From: Atherinomorus stipes
Lineage: Eukaryota; Chordata; Actinopteri; Atheriniformes; Atherinidae
Length of the DNA stretch: 64,000 nucleotides
NCBI GenBank assembly: GCA_023101725.1
Contig: JALJCO010007852.1
Location: 1 to 64,000 of the forward strand
Direction of reading: 5' to 3'
A model generated the notes under the pieces. That model did not search any database, was not told the origin of the DNA, and saw nothing but the letters and a program-made list of their open reading frames with translations. The translations under genes were made by a program, and so were the position numbers. Positions within the stretch are counted from its first letter, which is position 1. Each line of letters begins with the position of its first letter. Shown here one piece after another: positions 1-11,592 of the stretch.

Positions 1-120
1 TGAAGGTCCTGCAGTTCCTCCTTCAGCAGTTTCATCATAGCAGCACTGGACACACGCCTCTTTGGCAGTTGCACAGGCTTTACACTGCTGTCCACTTCCA
101 GTTTGTACTCTCCATCAAAA
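1..120 (-). pseudogene. Ty3/gypsy pol fragment (segment just before RT)
   Basis: Read on the minus strand, this edge fragment translates without stops as CFDGEYKLEV, then VKPVQLPKRRV and KLLKEELQDL. This is the typical K02A2.6-like Ty3/gypsy stretch leading into reverse transcriptase, where the family usually reads close to P-x-R-x-VP followed by a K-x-EL helix. It runs off the left edge of the window. It belongs with the gag part at 1,485-2,413; the protease region between them is missing and a Tc1 element sits at the junction. Family knowledge supports the assignment; the deletion is inferred. Confidence 0.7.
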
Positions 121-1482
121 CAATCCAAACCTTTGTGGCCTTGTGAAAAAGTGATTTCCCCCTGTTAAAACATAAATTAACTGTGGTTTATCACATCTTT
201 GGAAAGCTGATTTCAATTTCTCTAGCCACACCAAAGTTGGATTACTGCCACACCTGTTCTCAATCAAAAAATCACTTAAATAGGACCTGCCTGACAAAGT
301 TAAGTAGACCAAAAAGATCCTCAAAAGCTAGACATCATGTTGCGATCCAAAAAAAATTCAGTAAAAAATGAGAAACAAAGTAATTATGATCTATCAGTCT
401 GGAAAAAGTTACAAAGCCATTTCTAAAGCTTTGGGACTCCAGAGAACCACAGTGAGAGCCATTATCCACAAATGGTGAAAACATAGAACAGTGGTGAACC
501 TTCCCAGGAGTGACCGACCAACCAAGGTCAGTGTTCATGACTCCACCATCAGAAAGAGACTGGGGGGCAAAAATGGCCTGCATGGCAGAGTTCCAAGACC
601 AAAACCACTGCTGAGCAAAAAGAACATGAAGGCTGGTCTCAGTTTAGCCAGAAAGCATCTTGATGATCCCCAAGACTTCTGGGAAAATACTCTGTGGACT
701 GACGAGACAAAAGTTGAACTTTCTGGAAGGTGTAGGTCCCATTACATCTGGCGTAAAAGTAACACGGCATTTCAGAAAAGAATATCTTACCAAAAATAAA
801 ATATGGTGGTTTTCGTGTGATGGTCTGGGGCTGTTTTGCTGCTTCAGGACCTGGAAGACTTGCTGTGGTAAATGGAACCATGAATTCTGCTTCTACCAAA
901 AAATCCTGAAGGAGAACGTCCGGCCATCTGTTGGTGACCTCAAGCTGAAGCGCACTTGGGTTCTGCAGCAGAACAATGATCCAGAACACACCAGCAAGTC
1001 CACCTCTGAATGGCTTAAGAACAACAAAATGAAGACTTTGGAGTGGCCTAGTCAAAGTCCCCACCTGAATCCCATTGAGATGCTGTGGCATGACCTTAAA
1101 GGCGGTTCATGCTGGAAAAGCCTCCAATGTGGCTGAGTTGCAACAATTCTGCAAAGATGAGTGGAACAAAATTCCTCCACAGCGCTGTAGAAGACTCACT
1201 GCCAGTTATCACAGACGCTTGATTGCAGTTGTTGCTGCTAAGGGTGGAACAACCAGTTATTAGGTTTATGGGGCAATCACTTTTTCACGCAGGGTCATTT
1301 AAGTTTGGATTTTTTTCCCCCCTTAAAAATAAAAATCTTCATTTAAAAACTGCATTTTCTGTTTATTTGTGTTATCTTTGTCTAACATTTAAATGTGTTT
1401 GATGATCTGAAACATTTAAGTGTGACAAACATGCAAAAAGGTAAGAAATTAGGAAAGGGACAAAAACTTTTTCACACAGCTG
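119..1482 (+). mobile_element. Tc1/mariner element with long TIR, decayed
   Basis: The right arm (about 1,262-1,482) has the inner motif GGCAATCACTTTTTCAC, an AT-rich spacer and the outer end CTTTTTCACACAGCTG followed by TA. On the left only the inner motif CTTGTGAAAAAGTGATTTCC survives; the outer 150-200 bp of the left repeat are gone. The element lies inside a minus-strand gypsy relic, so it inserted there and the left junction was later deleted. The exact left end is uncertain by a few bases because both elements fit that stretch. Confidence 0.8.
369..1263 (+). pseudogene. Tc1-like transposase, broken
   Basis: The reading begins MRNKVIMIYQSGKSYKAISK (first helix-turn-helix) and meets a stop right after IIHKW at about 477. 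The next open part gives VVNLPRSDRPTKVSV, then jumps to HDSTIRKRLGG, so roughly 30 residues of the second DNA-binding helix region are missing. The DDE triad is recognisable: first Asp in [12 protein letters not shown], second in NDPEHTSKS, and Glu in [13 protein letters not shown]. These pieces sit in different frames, so at least three frameshifts are present. The end, QQFCKDEWNKIPPQRCRRL and GGTTSY, matches the usual Tc1 C-terminus. It cannot make an active transposase. Confidence 0.88.
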
Positions 1483-1484
1483 TA

Positions 1485-2413
1485 CCTGCAAAGAGCTGAG
1501 TGTCATTACAGTTTGCTGCATTTATATTCTCAGCTTCTGATTTGGTCACGCAGGGAATCTTCTCATACTCTTCACTTTCACGTTCAGTTACATTGTGTAG
1601 GCTACAGGTTTGTTTTTGTCTGTGTTCTGGGCGAGCTCTGCATTTAACTGAAAAGTGGTTCTCTTTACCGCACTTTTTACATTTACATGCATTTTTTACC
1701 ATATGCTGGGCATTTCTGTTCGCTCTTGTCATATGTTCTCCCACAGAACCTGCATTCAACTGAACCGCTGGTTTGTTTCTGGTGCGTTGCTCCATGCATT
1801 GCATACACCTCTTCCACTACTGGATCCGAGATGGCTTTACTGTTCTCACGAGACAGCTCCGCAGCCCTGCACAGCTGTATGCACGTTTCCAGGGTCAAGT
1901 TCTTCTCGCCCAGTTATCTTTTTCTCATGCTTGGGTCGGTAATTCCACACACAATGCGTCCTGAATCAGTGAATCCCTTAACTGTCCAAAGTTGCACGTT
2001 TTGGTCAGCAGCTTCAGCTCTGTGACAAAGCTGTCTATCGTTTCACAGGCACCTTGTGTCTTTGTGATAAAACAATGACGTTCCACTGTCTCATTAACGC
2101 TAGGGTTGCAGTGCCGGTCAAATTATGCAATAATATCATCCAGCTTCCATGTATCTTTAGTGATGTCGCTCATTAATGTATCCAGTAATTCTCTTCCACT
2201 CTCGCCGACAAGATAACTTTTTCCTTCGTCATCTGTCGCCACAGATAGGTCCACGGACAGCATGACCTCGCCTCTCCATGTCTTCCATGTCCTCAAAAGA
2301 TTACCAGAGTCCAGGCGCAAAGTTGACTGTGGCTTCAAACCCTCCATGCCGCACAACTGTCTTGTCCCGCCCGGTCCGATGAAATCACTGTTGTACAGTC
2401 TCTCGGCAGGCAC
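1485..2413 (-). pseudogene. Ty3/gypsy gag with CCHC zinc knuckles
   Basis: The minus strand opens with MPAERLYNSDF and carries NLLRTWKTWRGEVMLSVDL, the usual start of gypsy gag in fish elements. After a frame change it gives CRFCGRTYDKSEQKCPAYGK and CKKCGKENHFSVKCRA, two zinc-knuckle-like boxes typical of nucleocapsid. The reading ends near 1,485 at the Tc1 boundary, before any protease motif. At least one stop or frameshift (about 2,100) separates the two parts. Gag packages element RNA; this copy is a relic. Confidence 0.75.
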
Positions 2414-2420
2414 TCATAGA

Positions 2421-2578
2421 GTCCGCTTCCGCTGCCACCATGTTTCTGTCTGTCTTTATATGTACTTCGACAACAGAGTTACTTGTTCCTACCCAACAGG
2501 GCAGTCTGATTTATTCAACATTTTGGCAACCCATTAACATGTGGTGCACACACCCCTGTACACCTCTGGAGAGTAACA
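2421..2578 (-). repeat. Probable gypsy 5' LTR (2,441-2,578) plus primer-binding site
   Basis: The minus strand has a 138-bp block that starts TGTTACTCTCC and ends AGACAGAAACA, the TG...CA pattern of an LTR, with an AATAAA inside. It is followed at once by TGGTGGCAGCGGAAGCGGAC, which resembles primer-binding sites of fish gypsy elements. The gag start lies about 30 bp further on. The second LTR lies outside the window, so length and ends are inferred. Confidence 0.5.
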
Positions 2579-3262
2579 TTATTTTCTGTCCGTACAGGAA
2601 CAACGACGCAGGTGGACCATTATTCTGACACCTAAATGAAAACAATAGCTCCTATTTTTACACCAGGGAGAGTGTGATTTATAAAGGAGAAATTGCTTGG
2701 ATCTGTGCACACACGGTTTCATAAATCTAGATATTTTTTGGCGCTCGTAAACTTTGGGTTTTTGGTGCATGTACGCTTTTAGTAAAGATCCTGCACACAG
2801 TCTTATAAATTACGCCCCTTTACTGCAGTTTAATGACTACAACCTAATGTACCCATAGCAGTAGAAATGTGTATTCATTTCAGACAAATAAGGCCAGACA
2901 TGATCCTGTTTTATTGATTACATTTATCATTAAACATGAGCAAAAGCCTGATTTCTACAGACATCTTTACCAACATTTTCAATTGCACACATGAGCCAGG
3001 ACAGAGCAGTGGATGCGTTAAATACAACATGACATCAAGAATTCATATATTGTTGGTAAGAATTTGTGTAAAAAAAAAGAATATCCTTTACATCAATATT
3101 TATTTAAATATCAAAACACTTCAACATGTCTCTCTTTACAGTACATAGATTGTGTTTGTTTCACTATTCAAACAGATTTTAACAACTTTGTTTGAAAAAT
3201 AAGAAGTGTTGTATAAAGTTTCTGGTAGCACTTGTCATTAAACACTGAACATTTGTTGAACT
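2579..3262. other. AT-rich stretch, no gene seen
   Basis: Flank of the gypsy LTR. I see no coding region, RNA gene or clear repeat in it. Confidence 0.5.
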
Positions 3263-3780
3263 TTGAAGGTACAATGTGTTAAAATTACTGACATCTAGTG
3301 GTAAAGATGGGTATGGCAATGACTGAAAACTCCAAGCAATGTTATGAACGTACGGTGGCCATCAGTGGCCAAAATTCTCCCAGACATAAAGATGTTTTCA
3401 TGTGTGAGTAGATCCAGTGGTCTCAGGTGCAGCTATGACTGGACTATGAGGAACTACTTTTAATGTCTTAAGGAATTACTGACCCCAAACAGTCTCTAAC
3501 TCCCATTAAACAAAGCTGCTACAGCAGTGTCAAAGTTCAGAGTTCTCGCTTCACACACCTGTTTTGTCCATTTAGGGAAACCGTTGTAAAAATGGCAGCA
3601 CAAATATGGCAGCCTCCATGTATGTGCACCCCCAGCAAGTAGATATAAATGACTCATTCTAAGACAATAAACGTATAACAGCTGTTCTAGTGAAGCGATT
3701 ACACGTCAATAAAAACTTTTGAATTGTTATATTACATTTTTCTGCCCTGATTTTGGTTTTGTTACACACTGCACCTTTAA
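3263..3780. repeat. MITE with TTAAAGGTGCAGTGTGT-type ends
   Basis: The left end GAAGGTACAATGTGTTAAAA and the right end GTTACACACTGCACCTTTAA are imperfect inverted repeats. The left side also has GACATCTAGTGG, a phrase seen in a common fish non-autonomous DNA element. There is no coding capacity. Confidence 0.65.
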
Positions 3781-4852
3781 TATTTCCTGAGTAACTTCAA
3801 TGTTTTTTCTTTGTTATTAAAGTTTAGCTCAATGTGAAATTTAAAAGTTGGAGAAAAGTTTTAAATCCTGCAATTTAAAAGACAAAGATTGTTAATGTGA
3901 GTTTATACAGAGATGAAGCTGGAGCGAAAGTTCATGCTGGTGCCACAACCAGAAGCCACATGTTTGTTTGTGTTTTGCATGTTTGTTTGTTTGTTAGTAT
4001 TGTTTTTTCTATGTAAATGTTGATGCAACTTCTAAGTTTGTAACTATGAAACTTCCTGAGCAAAATGTAAAAAAAAAAAAAAGGATGAAAATGGATCAAA
4101 TAAATAATTATTTAAAAAAAAAACTGTTGCAGTTGGGCAACACTGTTTTCTTTGTCCTGTTTAGCATCTTCATGTCTTGGTATATTCTGTTAAAAGTGAT
4201 GATTGAGGAGGGTGGTTGCAGGTTCCCTTCCTCTTCTACCGCCTCCCCTCCTCTGGACCACCTCTCTGCTGGCTGCAAACGCACAGCGTTTACTCTGGAA
4301 CGAAACATTAAACATCAGTGAGGCATGCAAGTGTGAAGCAAGCTGCAGTAAAACAAGTGAACATCTCCAAAATTGCACCAATAATGACGATTCAGGGAGT
4401 TTCAGGTCATGCAAAGCAGTGAACACAAATGAAGAGAGCTGCAGGGAAGGTGAAGACAGGCTTCGTGTTGCCTGAAAACAGTCAAATCAGTCAACTTTCT
4501 ACAGTTGTTTGAAATTCAGTGAGAAAAAGGTTTTCTAAGTTTCCACAGCAGCGACTGCATGCATGTTCAGATACATTAGAATCAGCATAAGCTGGAAAAT
4601 GCGATTAAACTAGTAAAAGTGATGACTTGAAAATTTCATCATGTTGATATTTGACCAAGGATATTTTACTGAGTAAAAAAGTACTCAATACTCATATACA
4701 CATACTCAGATACACTGTAAAAAGAGTATCAGGGCTGTAGTTGATATGTTTTTGTACTTTTTTACATTGATCATTGGTGATGAAATCTTATGTAGGCCCT
4801 AAATTATTTATACTATATTTAAACGACATTTTTACAGTATCCAGTACCTTGT
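3781..4852. other. CAP-gene 3' flank, paralogous to 36,893-37,130
   Basis: The part at about 4,200-4,400 is clearly similar to 36,893-37,130 (shared CTGGCTGCAAA, GCGTTTACTCTGGAA, GAGGCATGCAAGTGTGAAGC and AAACAAGTGAACATCTCCAAA). Both blocks lie 2-3 kb downstream of a CAP gene, so they look like parts of one old segmental duplication. The short open frames on both strands are not conserved. Function unknown. Confidence 0.55.
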
Positions 4853-5345
4853 TATTTATAATGTTTGCTGATGACACAACCTTTCTTTTTCTGGAAAGAG
4901 TACGGACGAACTAACGTAAATTGTAGAAAAAGAACTAGCTGAGTTAAAAAAAAAGTGGTTTGATTATAATAAGTTATCCTTAAATGAAAAAACAAAAACT
5001 AAATTTATGGTATTTTCTGGTAATCACATCTACGATGATATAAGGCTGCATATAAATGGGGTTGAAATTGATAGAGTTTATGAGACCAAAGTTCTAGGTG
5101 TCATTATAGACAGTAAACTTAGTTGGAAGCCTCACATTGAATATATTAGAAATAAAATAGCAAAAATTATCGGAATATTAGTTAAAGTAAAAGATTTAAT
5201 AAATGTAAAAGGTTTGTATATTAAATACTCTGCTTTAGTTGTGCCCTATTTGTCATATTGTTCAAAAATTTGGGGAAATGCAAATAAAACAGGTATTGAC
5301 ACTTTAGATCAGTTACAAAAAAAGCTATTAGACTTAAAGTGGGAT
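4853..5345 (+). pseudogene. Non-LTR retrotransposon RT fragment
   Basis: The catalytic box reads MFADDTTFLFLE at 4,860 and is followed, after a frame change, by KLSLNEKTKTKFMVFSG and RVYETKVLGVIIDSKLSWKP, then LVVPYLSYCSKIWG. This order (FADD, K-KTK-M-F, LGV-ID--L-W--HI) is that of the C-terminal palm and thumb of LINE reverse transcriptase. It is truncated at both ends and frameshifted. It resembles the fragment at 54,510. The clade is not settled; it is not L1 or L2. Confidence 0.75.
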
Positions 5346-6120
5346 ATCGGGAACATACACAGTGAAATCCCCAGTGTTAAATTTGAGTTGTTAAGTCATA
5401 TTTACTCTTTCACAGTAATTCTAGCACCATTGAGAGTAAAATAACCACCAGTGCCGGGTGAAAAATTTCAGAGTTAAAACAAGTTTCCTCTTTCAGTGTA
5501 TAATTAACTCTATGAAGTGTAGCTAAGTGCACCCAGGAAGACTCCGCCTTCTTTGGCTTGAATATTTCCCATCATGCTTTGTGACTCCCCTGTATGGTCC
5601 TGCACCGTGAGTTAAGTGTATACTGTATGTGAGCCCTTTGGGTCTCCTTGGTGTGCATAGTGTTTTAATTAAAACATGTTGTTGAAGTCGGTAGTTTGTG
5701 CTGACTATCAGTACTCGCTTGGTAACTGTCAAAGTACCAACTAATCTTCACAACTCTCCAAAATTACTGTACTGATATTCAGGACAGTAATTTTGGGTCA
5801 ATGCATGATGGGAAATAATGTGTCAATATTAATGCATAATTCAAAATCCTTTGGTATTCACCTCCATTACCTCAAAGCAGGCCTATTTTCATTTTTATAC
5901 TTGAGGGCAACCCTAAGAGTTCATTTTTACTCTTATAGTGTTAGGCATTTAACTCTAGATTAGTGTTGACCTAAAACTTTGAGAACAGTGTAAAATGTAC
6001 ACTTACTCCTTGGACCTAAATAAACACCAAAATTGGTGTACAATATACTCCTAAAGTGTTGGATATACACAGTCAAATTTGCTGTGTACTAAATACACTT
6101 TTTATTGAAAGCAATACTTC
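5346..6120. other. Repeat-like sequence, no gene
   Basis: Contains several short recurring phrases such as AGTGTAAAATGTACACTTA and an internal near-repeat around TTACTGTACTGATATTC. It probably derives from a non-autonomous element, but no clear ends are visible. Confidence 0.3.
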
Positions 6121-6600
6121 AAAATTTAAAGACATTGTATACAGGTACTACCCACAAAGTTTGAATATCCTGAAAAAGTTAGTGTATTTCTGTAATTAAA
6201 CTTAAAAGGTGCAATTTACATATTGTTTAGACAAATAATATGTGAATCAATATATTTCAAGCTTATGTTTGTTTGGATGTTGCTGATTAGGACTTGCAGC
6301 TTTAGAAAACCTCAAATTCAAAACCTCAAAAAATGATAATACTGTGAAAAGCTCCAGTATTGTAGCTCAGAGTGTCACAGTGTAATCAGGTAAGTAATCC
6401 ATAACACCTCCATAAGTGCCCTGAGCCTTCAAAAAAGTCTCTTGGTTTAGAGGAATTCACAATCATGAGGAAGACTGCTGATCTGACAGTTGTGCAGAAA
6501 ACCATCATTGACTCCTGCACAAGGTGGGAAAGACACAAAAAGTGATAGAAAAGAAGCTGGATGTTCTCATAGTGCTGTCTCAAAGCACATTAATGGACAG
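6121..6600 (+). pseudogene. Fragment of a second Tc1-like element
   Basis: At 6,464 the plus strand reads MRKTADLTVVQKTIIDS; after one frame change GKTQKV-like and CSHSAVSKHINGQL follow. This is the N-terminal helix-turn-helix of Tc1-like transposases, with decayed terminal sequence upstream (about 6,130-6,320). It is cut off at 6,600 by the MITE that follows. Confidence 0.55.
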
Positions 6601-6939
6601 TTAAAGCAACCCTTACTGATGTTGCATTCTTACACTATTTTTCTAACAGGGTAAAATGCTATGAATGAGGTAATGGAACTCTAAAATACAAGACAGACCC
6701 ACCATTAATCAATATAAAATATTATTCCAATCTCTAAATATTCAATGAAAACTCCAACCAATCCTTGAAGTGGGGTGCACCTCTAGGATTGTCCAACGGA
6801 CCTGCCTGTCAGACCTTTGCTTCTGCATTGGGAGGCAGAGGGAATGGGGGGGTGTGTCTTAGGAGTGAGGCGGGACTGTTTATATTCAAATTATCTTGCT
6901 GTGCTTTCTGAAATGCAAGATTGGTAAATGTTGCTTTAA
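6601..6939 (-). repeat. TTAA-ended MITE, copy 1
   Basis: Starts TTAAAGCAACCC and ends GTTGCTTTAA. The same 339-bp sequence occurs in the opposite orientation at 33,555-33,893 with high similarity over its full length. TTAA on both sides is compatible with a TTAA target duplication as used by piggyBac-type elements, but it could simply be part of the inverted repeat. Confidence 0.8.
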
Positions 6940-7415
6940 GTGGAAGGAAGAAGTGTGGAAGAAAACGGTGTAGAAGCCGGAGGGCTGACAGCAGCCTGAG
7001 TGCAGCATGATGTATTTACTGTTTATGTTGCTGTTTACTCGCAGACTCGAACATTAAGAACAACTTTTGCTTGGTACTAAATATAATGTATTGAATAAGT
7101 TATGATTAAAATTTTGCTTTGTGCTAAAACAAAAATTTAACTTGAGATAAGTATGAGATGATATCCCGAAATGAAAAATTAAGTTGTAACAAAGTAAAAA
7201 AAAAAAATAATTGTGTACCGTCTTCGTTATAAATGATATTTTTTTCTTTGTATCAAAGCAATTTCTTTCTGTGTTTTAATGTAAAAGATATTTCCAGTAA
7301 ATTAAAATTTATGGTTTCAACAACATCATAAATTTAGTTTGAGAAAAACTAATAAAGTTAGATATCACAAATTACAGTAATTTATCTTCAAAGTTGATCT
7401 AAAGAATAATTTTTT
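6940..7415. other. 3' flank of the CAP gene, AT-rich
   Basis: No gene or named repeat seen. The 3' UTR of the CAP gene should lie here, but I find no clear minus-strand AATAAA close to the stop. Confidence 0.4.
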
Positions 7416-10400
7416 TCAGCATAGCATATGTAATGTTTCACCTTTGGGGCTGACATTTTTCTCGTAGTAGCCTGCGTTGGTGATGTTTCCAGCTGGGCGG
7501 TACTGGCCAACCACAAAGACTGTATGACCATCAGTGGCCAGGCCCACACCCAGCTCCTTACTGTCCTTCCACACCACCTGAGTGAAATGTCCTGCAGGGA
7601 AGAAAGCAGCTTTGTGAGGCAACGATCTATCTTTTCATCCATCATTCGTCTTCCAGACAGCACAGTCCTCTGGTTCATCTCTAAGTTTCCTATAGAGCAG
7701 TGGGCTGCCATGTTTCTGCCTGGGGGAAGTTATGGGTGAAGGGCGTTGCTAAGGGGGCGTATATGGATAAACAGAGATGATCTGGTGTGATGAGTCTTAC
7801 CTGTTTTACTCTGGTGTCCAGACTTGCTGAAGTCGTAATCCTTGATCTCACCGTACCATTTTTCTACAGCTTCTTTTCCTGAAACATGAGACAGAAACAT
7901 TTCTGTCTGAGCTCATCGTTAACATAAGATCATCCAGAAAATGAACATGAAAGTGTAATACAGAGCAGACAGTCTACCTGTTGGATTGACAGTCTTAGAA
8001 CTGGACATGTAGAAGACGTTCTCTCCATCATCAGTGTCGCTGTGTCCCAGGGTCCTCTTCTCTAACATGTGATCGGCCCATTTCTGGGCGGCTGCATTCA
8101 GCTCACTGTTGTAGGTCAGCGGGGGTGCTTTGTGCATCACCCTGTAGGAGTTGTGGGCGTCCAGGAACTCTTTCAGGAAGCTTTCATCTGCAAATGAAAT
8201 ATTTCATGTCATTTTCTGTACCGCTGATCCAGTTCAGGGTTGCTGGAGCCTATCCCAGCTATTATCAGGCGAGAGGCAGGTTCACCTGGACAGGTCGCCA
8301 GTCTGTCGCAGCACCAACACAGAGAGACAGACAACCATTCACCTCACATTCATACAGGGACAATTTAGAGTGATCAGTTAACCTAACATCATGTCTTTGG
8401 ACGGTGGGAGGAAGCCGGAGAACCCAGAGAGAACCCACGTATACACGGGGAGAACATGCAAACTTCACACAGGAAGGAACTGTGGGTATTGTTGGAACCC
8501 CTCCCCAGCTGGGACTCAAACTAGCAACCTTCTTACCATGAGGCTGCGGTGCAGCCATCTCAAAACTATATTTTTTTTATTTCTATTCAAAATATCTCAT
8601 CACACTCAACATAAGACAAAATTACCAAAAGAGAAACATTTCAGTGAGAAATACGATCTTGTTTTAATTCAGTTCATCACATGTCAAGTGATCTTATCAA
8701 GAAAATCTTGCTTGCTTCATTGACAGATTTTCTTTTTTACTTATTACAGGCAACAAAAATCTTTTTCTTTTTTAACTAATTTTAAGGGGGGCCAAGATTT
8801 TTTTGCTTGTATGCAAACAAATTCTGCCAATGGAACAAGCAAAATTTTCTTGAGAAGATTTCTTTAAATAAGATGCATTGCCTTAAAGGTGCCATGACAT
8901 CAAATTTCTTTTTTATGGGGTTTTGGGTGTATAATATGATCTATTGTGCACTGATGAGGCCATGTGAATGTCCAGAGTGAGAATCAAAGTTCCTGTTTAT
9001 GGTCTGTCAGCTTTGTCTCTCTGCTCAGAAACAGTTGAATCAGACAGCAGCTCATCATTCTACGTAGTTCTATCATTCTATGCTTTAATAAGAGCACACT
9101 ATTAAGCAAACAGCCTCCCCCCCCCTCCCCCCTCCTTCCACCCTCCGCTGTGCTCTCCCCCTCCCTCGCTGATTCAACTGCGTGAGTGGAGCTGAGTAAC
9201 TGCTGAGCAGTCAGGTCGGTTTTTCAAACAAATGGATTTAAAAGCAAACTCCTGCAGCAACACTGAGGGAGGGGGCCACAACCTTGTCATTACCTGTAAG
9301 TTTAATTATTTTCTAAATGCTGTCTTGTCTGATAAACGTAGCTCGCTGTCTGAAGTGCCCATGTTGCTAACAGTTAGCCTTTAGCAAAGTCTGACTGCAG
9401 CATGACCTACGTAGTTTCTCTAAATAAGGTTATAGCCAAATAAGGTGTAGCCAATCAAAATGAAGTCAACTTGGTCTCTGGGTAAAGCTGCATTTCATCA
9501 CTGCACCCAAGTATTTTACTGAGGAAGTGAGACCTGGCGTTTCAAAACAATCCCCCGCTGTAAAAAGTAGTTACATATGCAGTAATGTCAACTACATGAA
9601 CCAGTTTTACTGCTATGTCATCACTCCTTGAAAACAAGATCCGATGTCTTAATTAATTGTTTCTCTTTAAGTAATTTTGTCTTATTTTGAGTGTGATGAG
9701 ACATTTTGACTAAAAATAAGACAAATATACTTGGTAAGATTTGAGTTTTTGCAGTGCGGTCGCAAGTCTGTCGCAGACCTAACACAGAGACAGACATACA
9801 CGCACGCTCACATTCTTACATAAAAACATTATATTACACATTATAGAACATTGTAAAACTTCATATATTTTCTTTATCAGAGGAAACAAGTATGATAGTG
9901 AAACAGACATGATTGAAAGCTGCAGATGCAGATCTGATATTAGTTGGGAAACAGACTGTCCTCACCTGCCATCTTTGGTTTGGTTTCAGGGGCTGAAATG
10001 AAGCAAAGATCAAGTTAAAACTAATCAACAGTGTTATAGAGATAGTAATCTGAATGTGCATCATCCTTGCTGTCAGACATGAGAGTAATTTCACAGATTT
10101 TTGCAACATTAAATGAATAATGCACCCACAGAATGATGGTCCATCTTCTACTCACCTTCATGCTGATCAAGACTCTGGAGAACTTTTTTAATATCTCAAA
10201 TGCAGCCAGAGATCGGACAGGTTTTTGTTTTTCCCCAATTTTCATATCAAGGAGTTCAGCATCGACTGAACCAAAAAGGTCCATAAAAGTCCACAAAAAC
10301 TTGTAAATTCCTCCATACTGCTTGTCCAATGTAATCCAAGTGTCCTGAGTGGGTAGTTCCATAATGGGCTATATGCACAACTCCACTACATCCTGAACTT

Positions 10401-10818
10401 AATAGCACCCCTTTGTTTCCTGTCTTTCATTACAGGGTAAACTGATTAATCCAGGTGTGTTTGGCCAGTTATTGAGGTCAGGCACACCTGGATTAATCAG
10501 TTTATCCTGTAATGAAAGACAGGAAACAAAGGAGCACTACAATGTTCAGGAAGTAGTGGAGTTGTGCACATAGCCCATTTACTTGAAACAACATAATTTA
10601 GTATGTTTTATAGCCTAAACAGTACTACATTGCAGTTTCTATTTGTGCGTTCGTGTGTGTTCACGACATTACGGAAGCCACGGCCTTCGGTGGCTACTCT
10701 GCCGATTATGCAAGCGTAGAAGAAGAAATTAGCTGTTTACATTGTGCAAAGAGTGAACGAGCTGCAGACAAACACAAGAGGAGTTGGCTATTGATTTAAA
10801 ACGAAGAAAGAAAGAAAA

Positions 10819-10886
<68 letters not shown>

Positions 10887-11592
10887 AAAAGAGAACTCGT
10901 GATCTTGTCTGCCGTGGCTTCCGTAGTGTCGTGAACTCACAAGGACGCGCTTTGTGGCAGCTAAATGTTCTAGTTTAAGCTATAAAAATATAATAAACGA
11001 TGTCATTTCGAGTAAATTATGGATGCTACAGGACACTTGGATTACATTGAACTAGCAGCATGGAGGAATATTGCCAAGTTTTTGTGGACTTTTATTGACC
11101 TTTTTGGTTCAGTTGGTGGTGAACTCCATTATATGAAAGTTGGGGGCAAAAAGAGACCTGTCCGATCTCCGGCTGCATTTGAGATATTAAAAAAGTGCTC
11201 CAGAGTCTTGCTCAGCATGAGGGTGAGTAGAATATGAAAAGAGTATCTATCTGCAGCTTGCAACCAAAGGGCGTGTCCTATAGTGGGCGTGTCACATATG
11301 GGGTGGGTCTTGTTAGGTTTAGGGGAAGAGTCAGGGGTCAGGTTAGATTTTACCGTGCTCTCATAGGTCTGGTGGGCGTGTCGTCAACTGACGACACTTG
11401 ACGTCACGCCCACTTTACGACACACCTCTTGTCTTCGACCCTACTCGAAAATGAAGGCACATCATTCTGTGGGTGTACTACTCCTTTAAAGACAAACATC
11501 CTCCTGTAAGTGCAGACATCTGTGGTTCTCACCTGGTTCAGGGTTTTTCTGGTCTGGTTGGGTCTCAGCTCCTCCGTTTGCATCGGTGCTGC
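7416..11592 (-). CDS. CAP unit A with linker exon (last CAP domain)
   Basis: Linker exon 11,533-11,592 ([19 protein letters not shown]) is followed by exon 9,966-9,992 (PETKPKMA), then [55 protein letters not shown] and [17 protein letters not shown]. The protein ends [13 protein letters not shown] at 7,416. The two first introns are inflated to about 1.5-1.8 kb by MITE insertions. Translated alone from its internal ATG it would give 156 aa, close to the 154 aa of human GAPR-1, so a stand-alone product cannot be excluded. Confidence 0.82.

Larger units (their letters stand above)
10109..11489. repeat. MITE family M1 (GATCAAGACTC), copy 1, interrupted
   Basis: Ends are TTAAATGAATAATGCACCCA and GGGTGTACTACTCCTTTAA. 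Subterminal arms (ATGCTGATCAAGACTC against GAGTCTTGCTCAGCAT) are inverted over about 250 bp. A full copy at 37,645-38,311 is only 667 bp; the extra length here comes from a palindromic MITE (10,364-10,578) and a GAAA microsatellite. It lies in the intron between linker and exon 2 of CAP unit A. Confidence 0.75.

Noticed and set aside
10784..10978. Lys/Arg-rich open frame
   Set aside because: Translation of the GAAA microsatellite.
11019..11237. Open frame [17 protein letters not shown] as a gene
   Set aside because: It is the arm of MITE M1 and recurs with stops and frameshifts at 34 and 38 kb.
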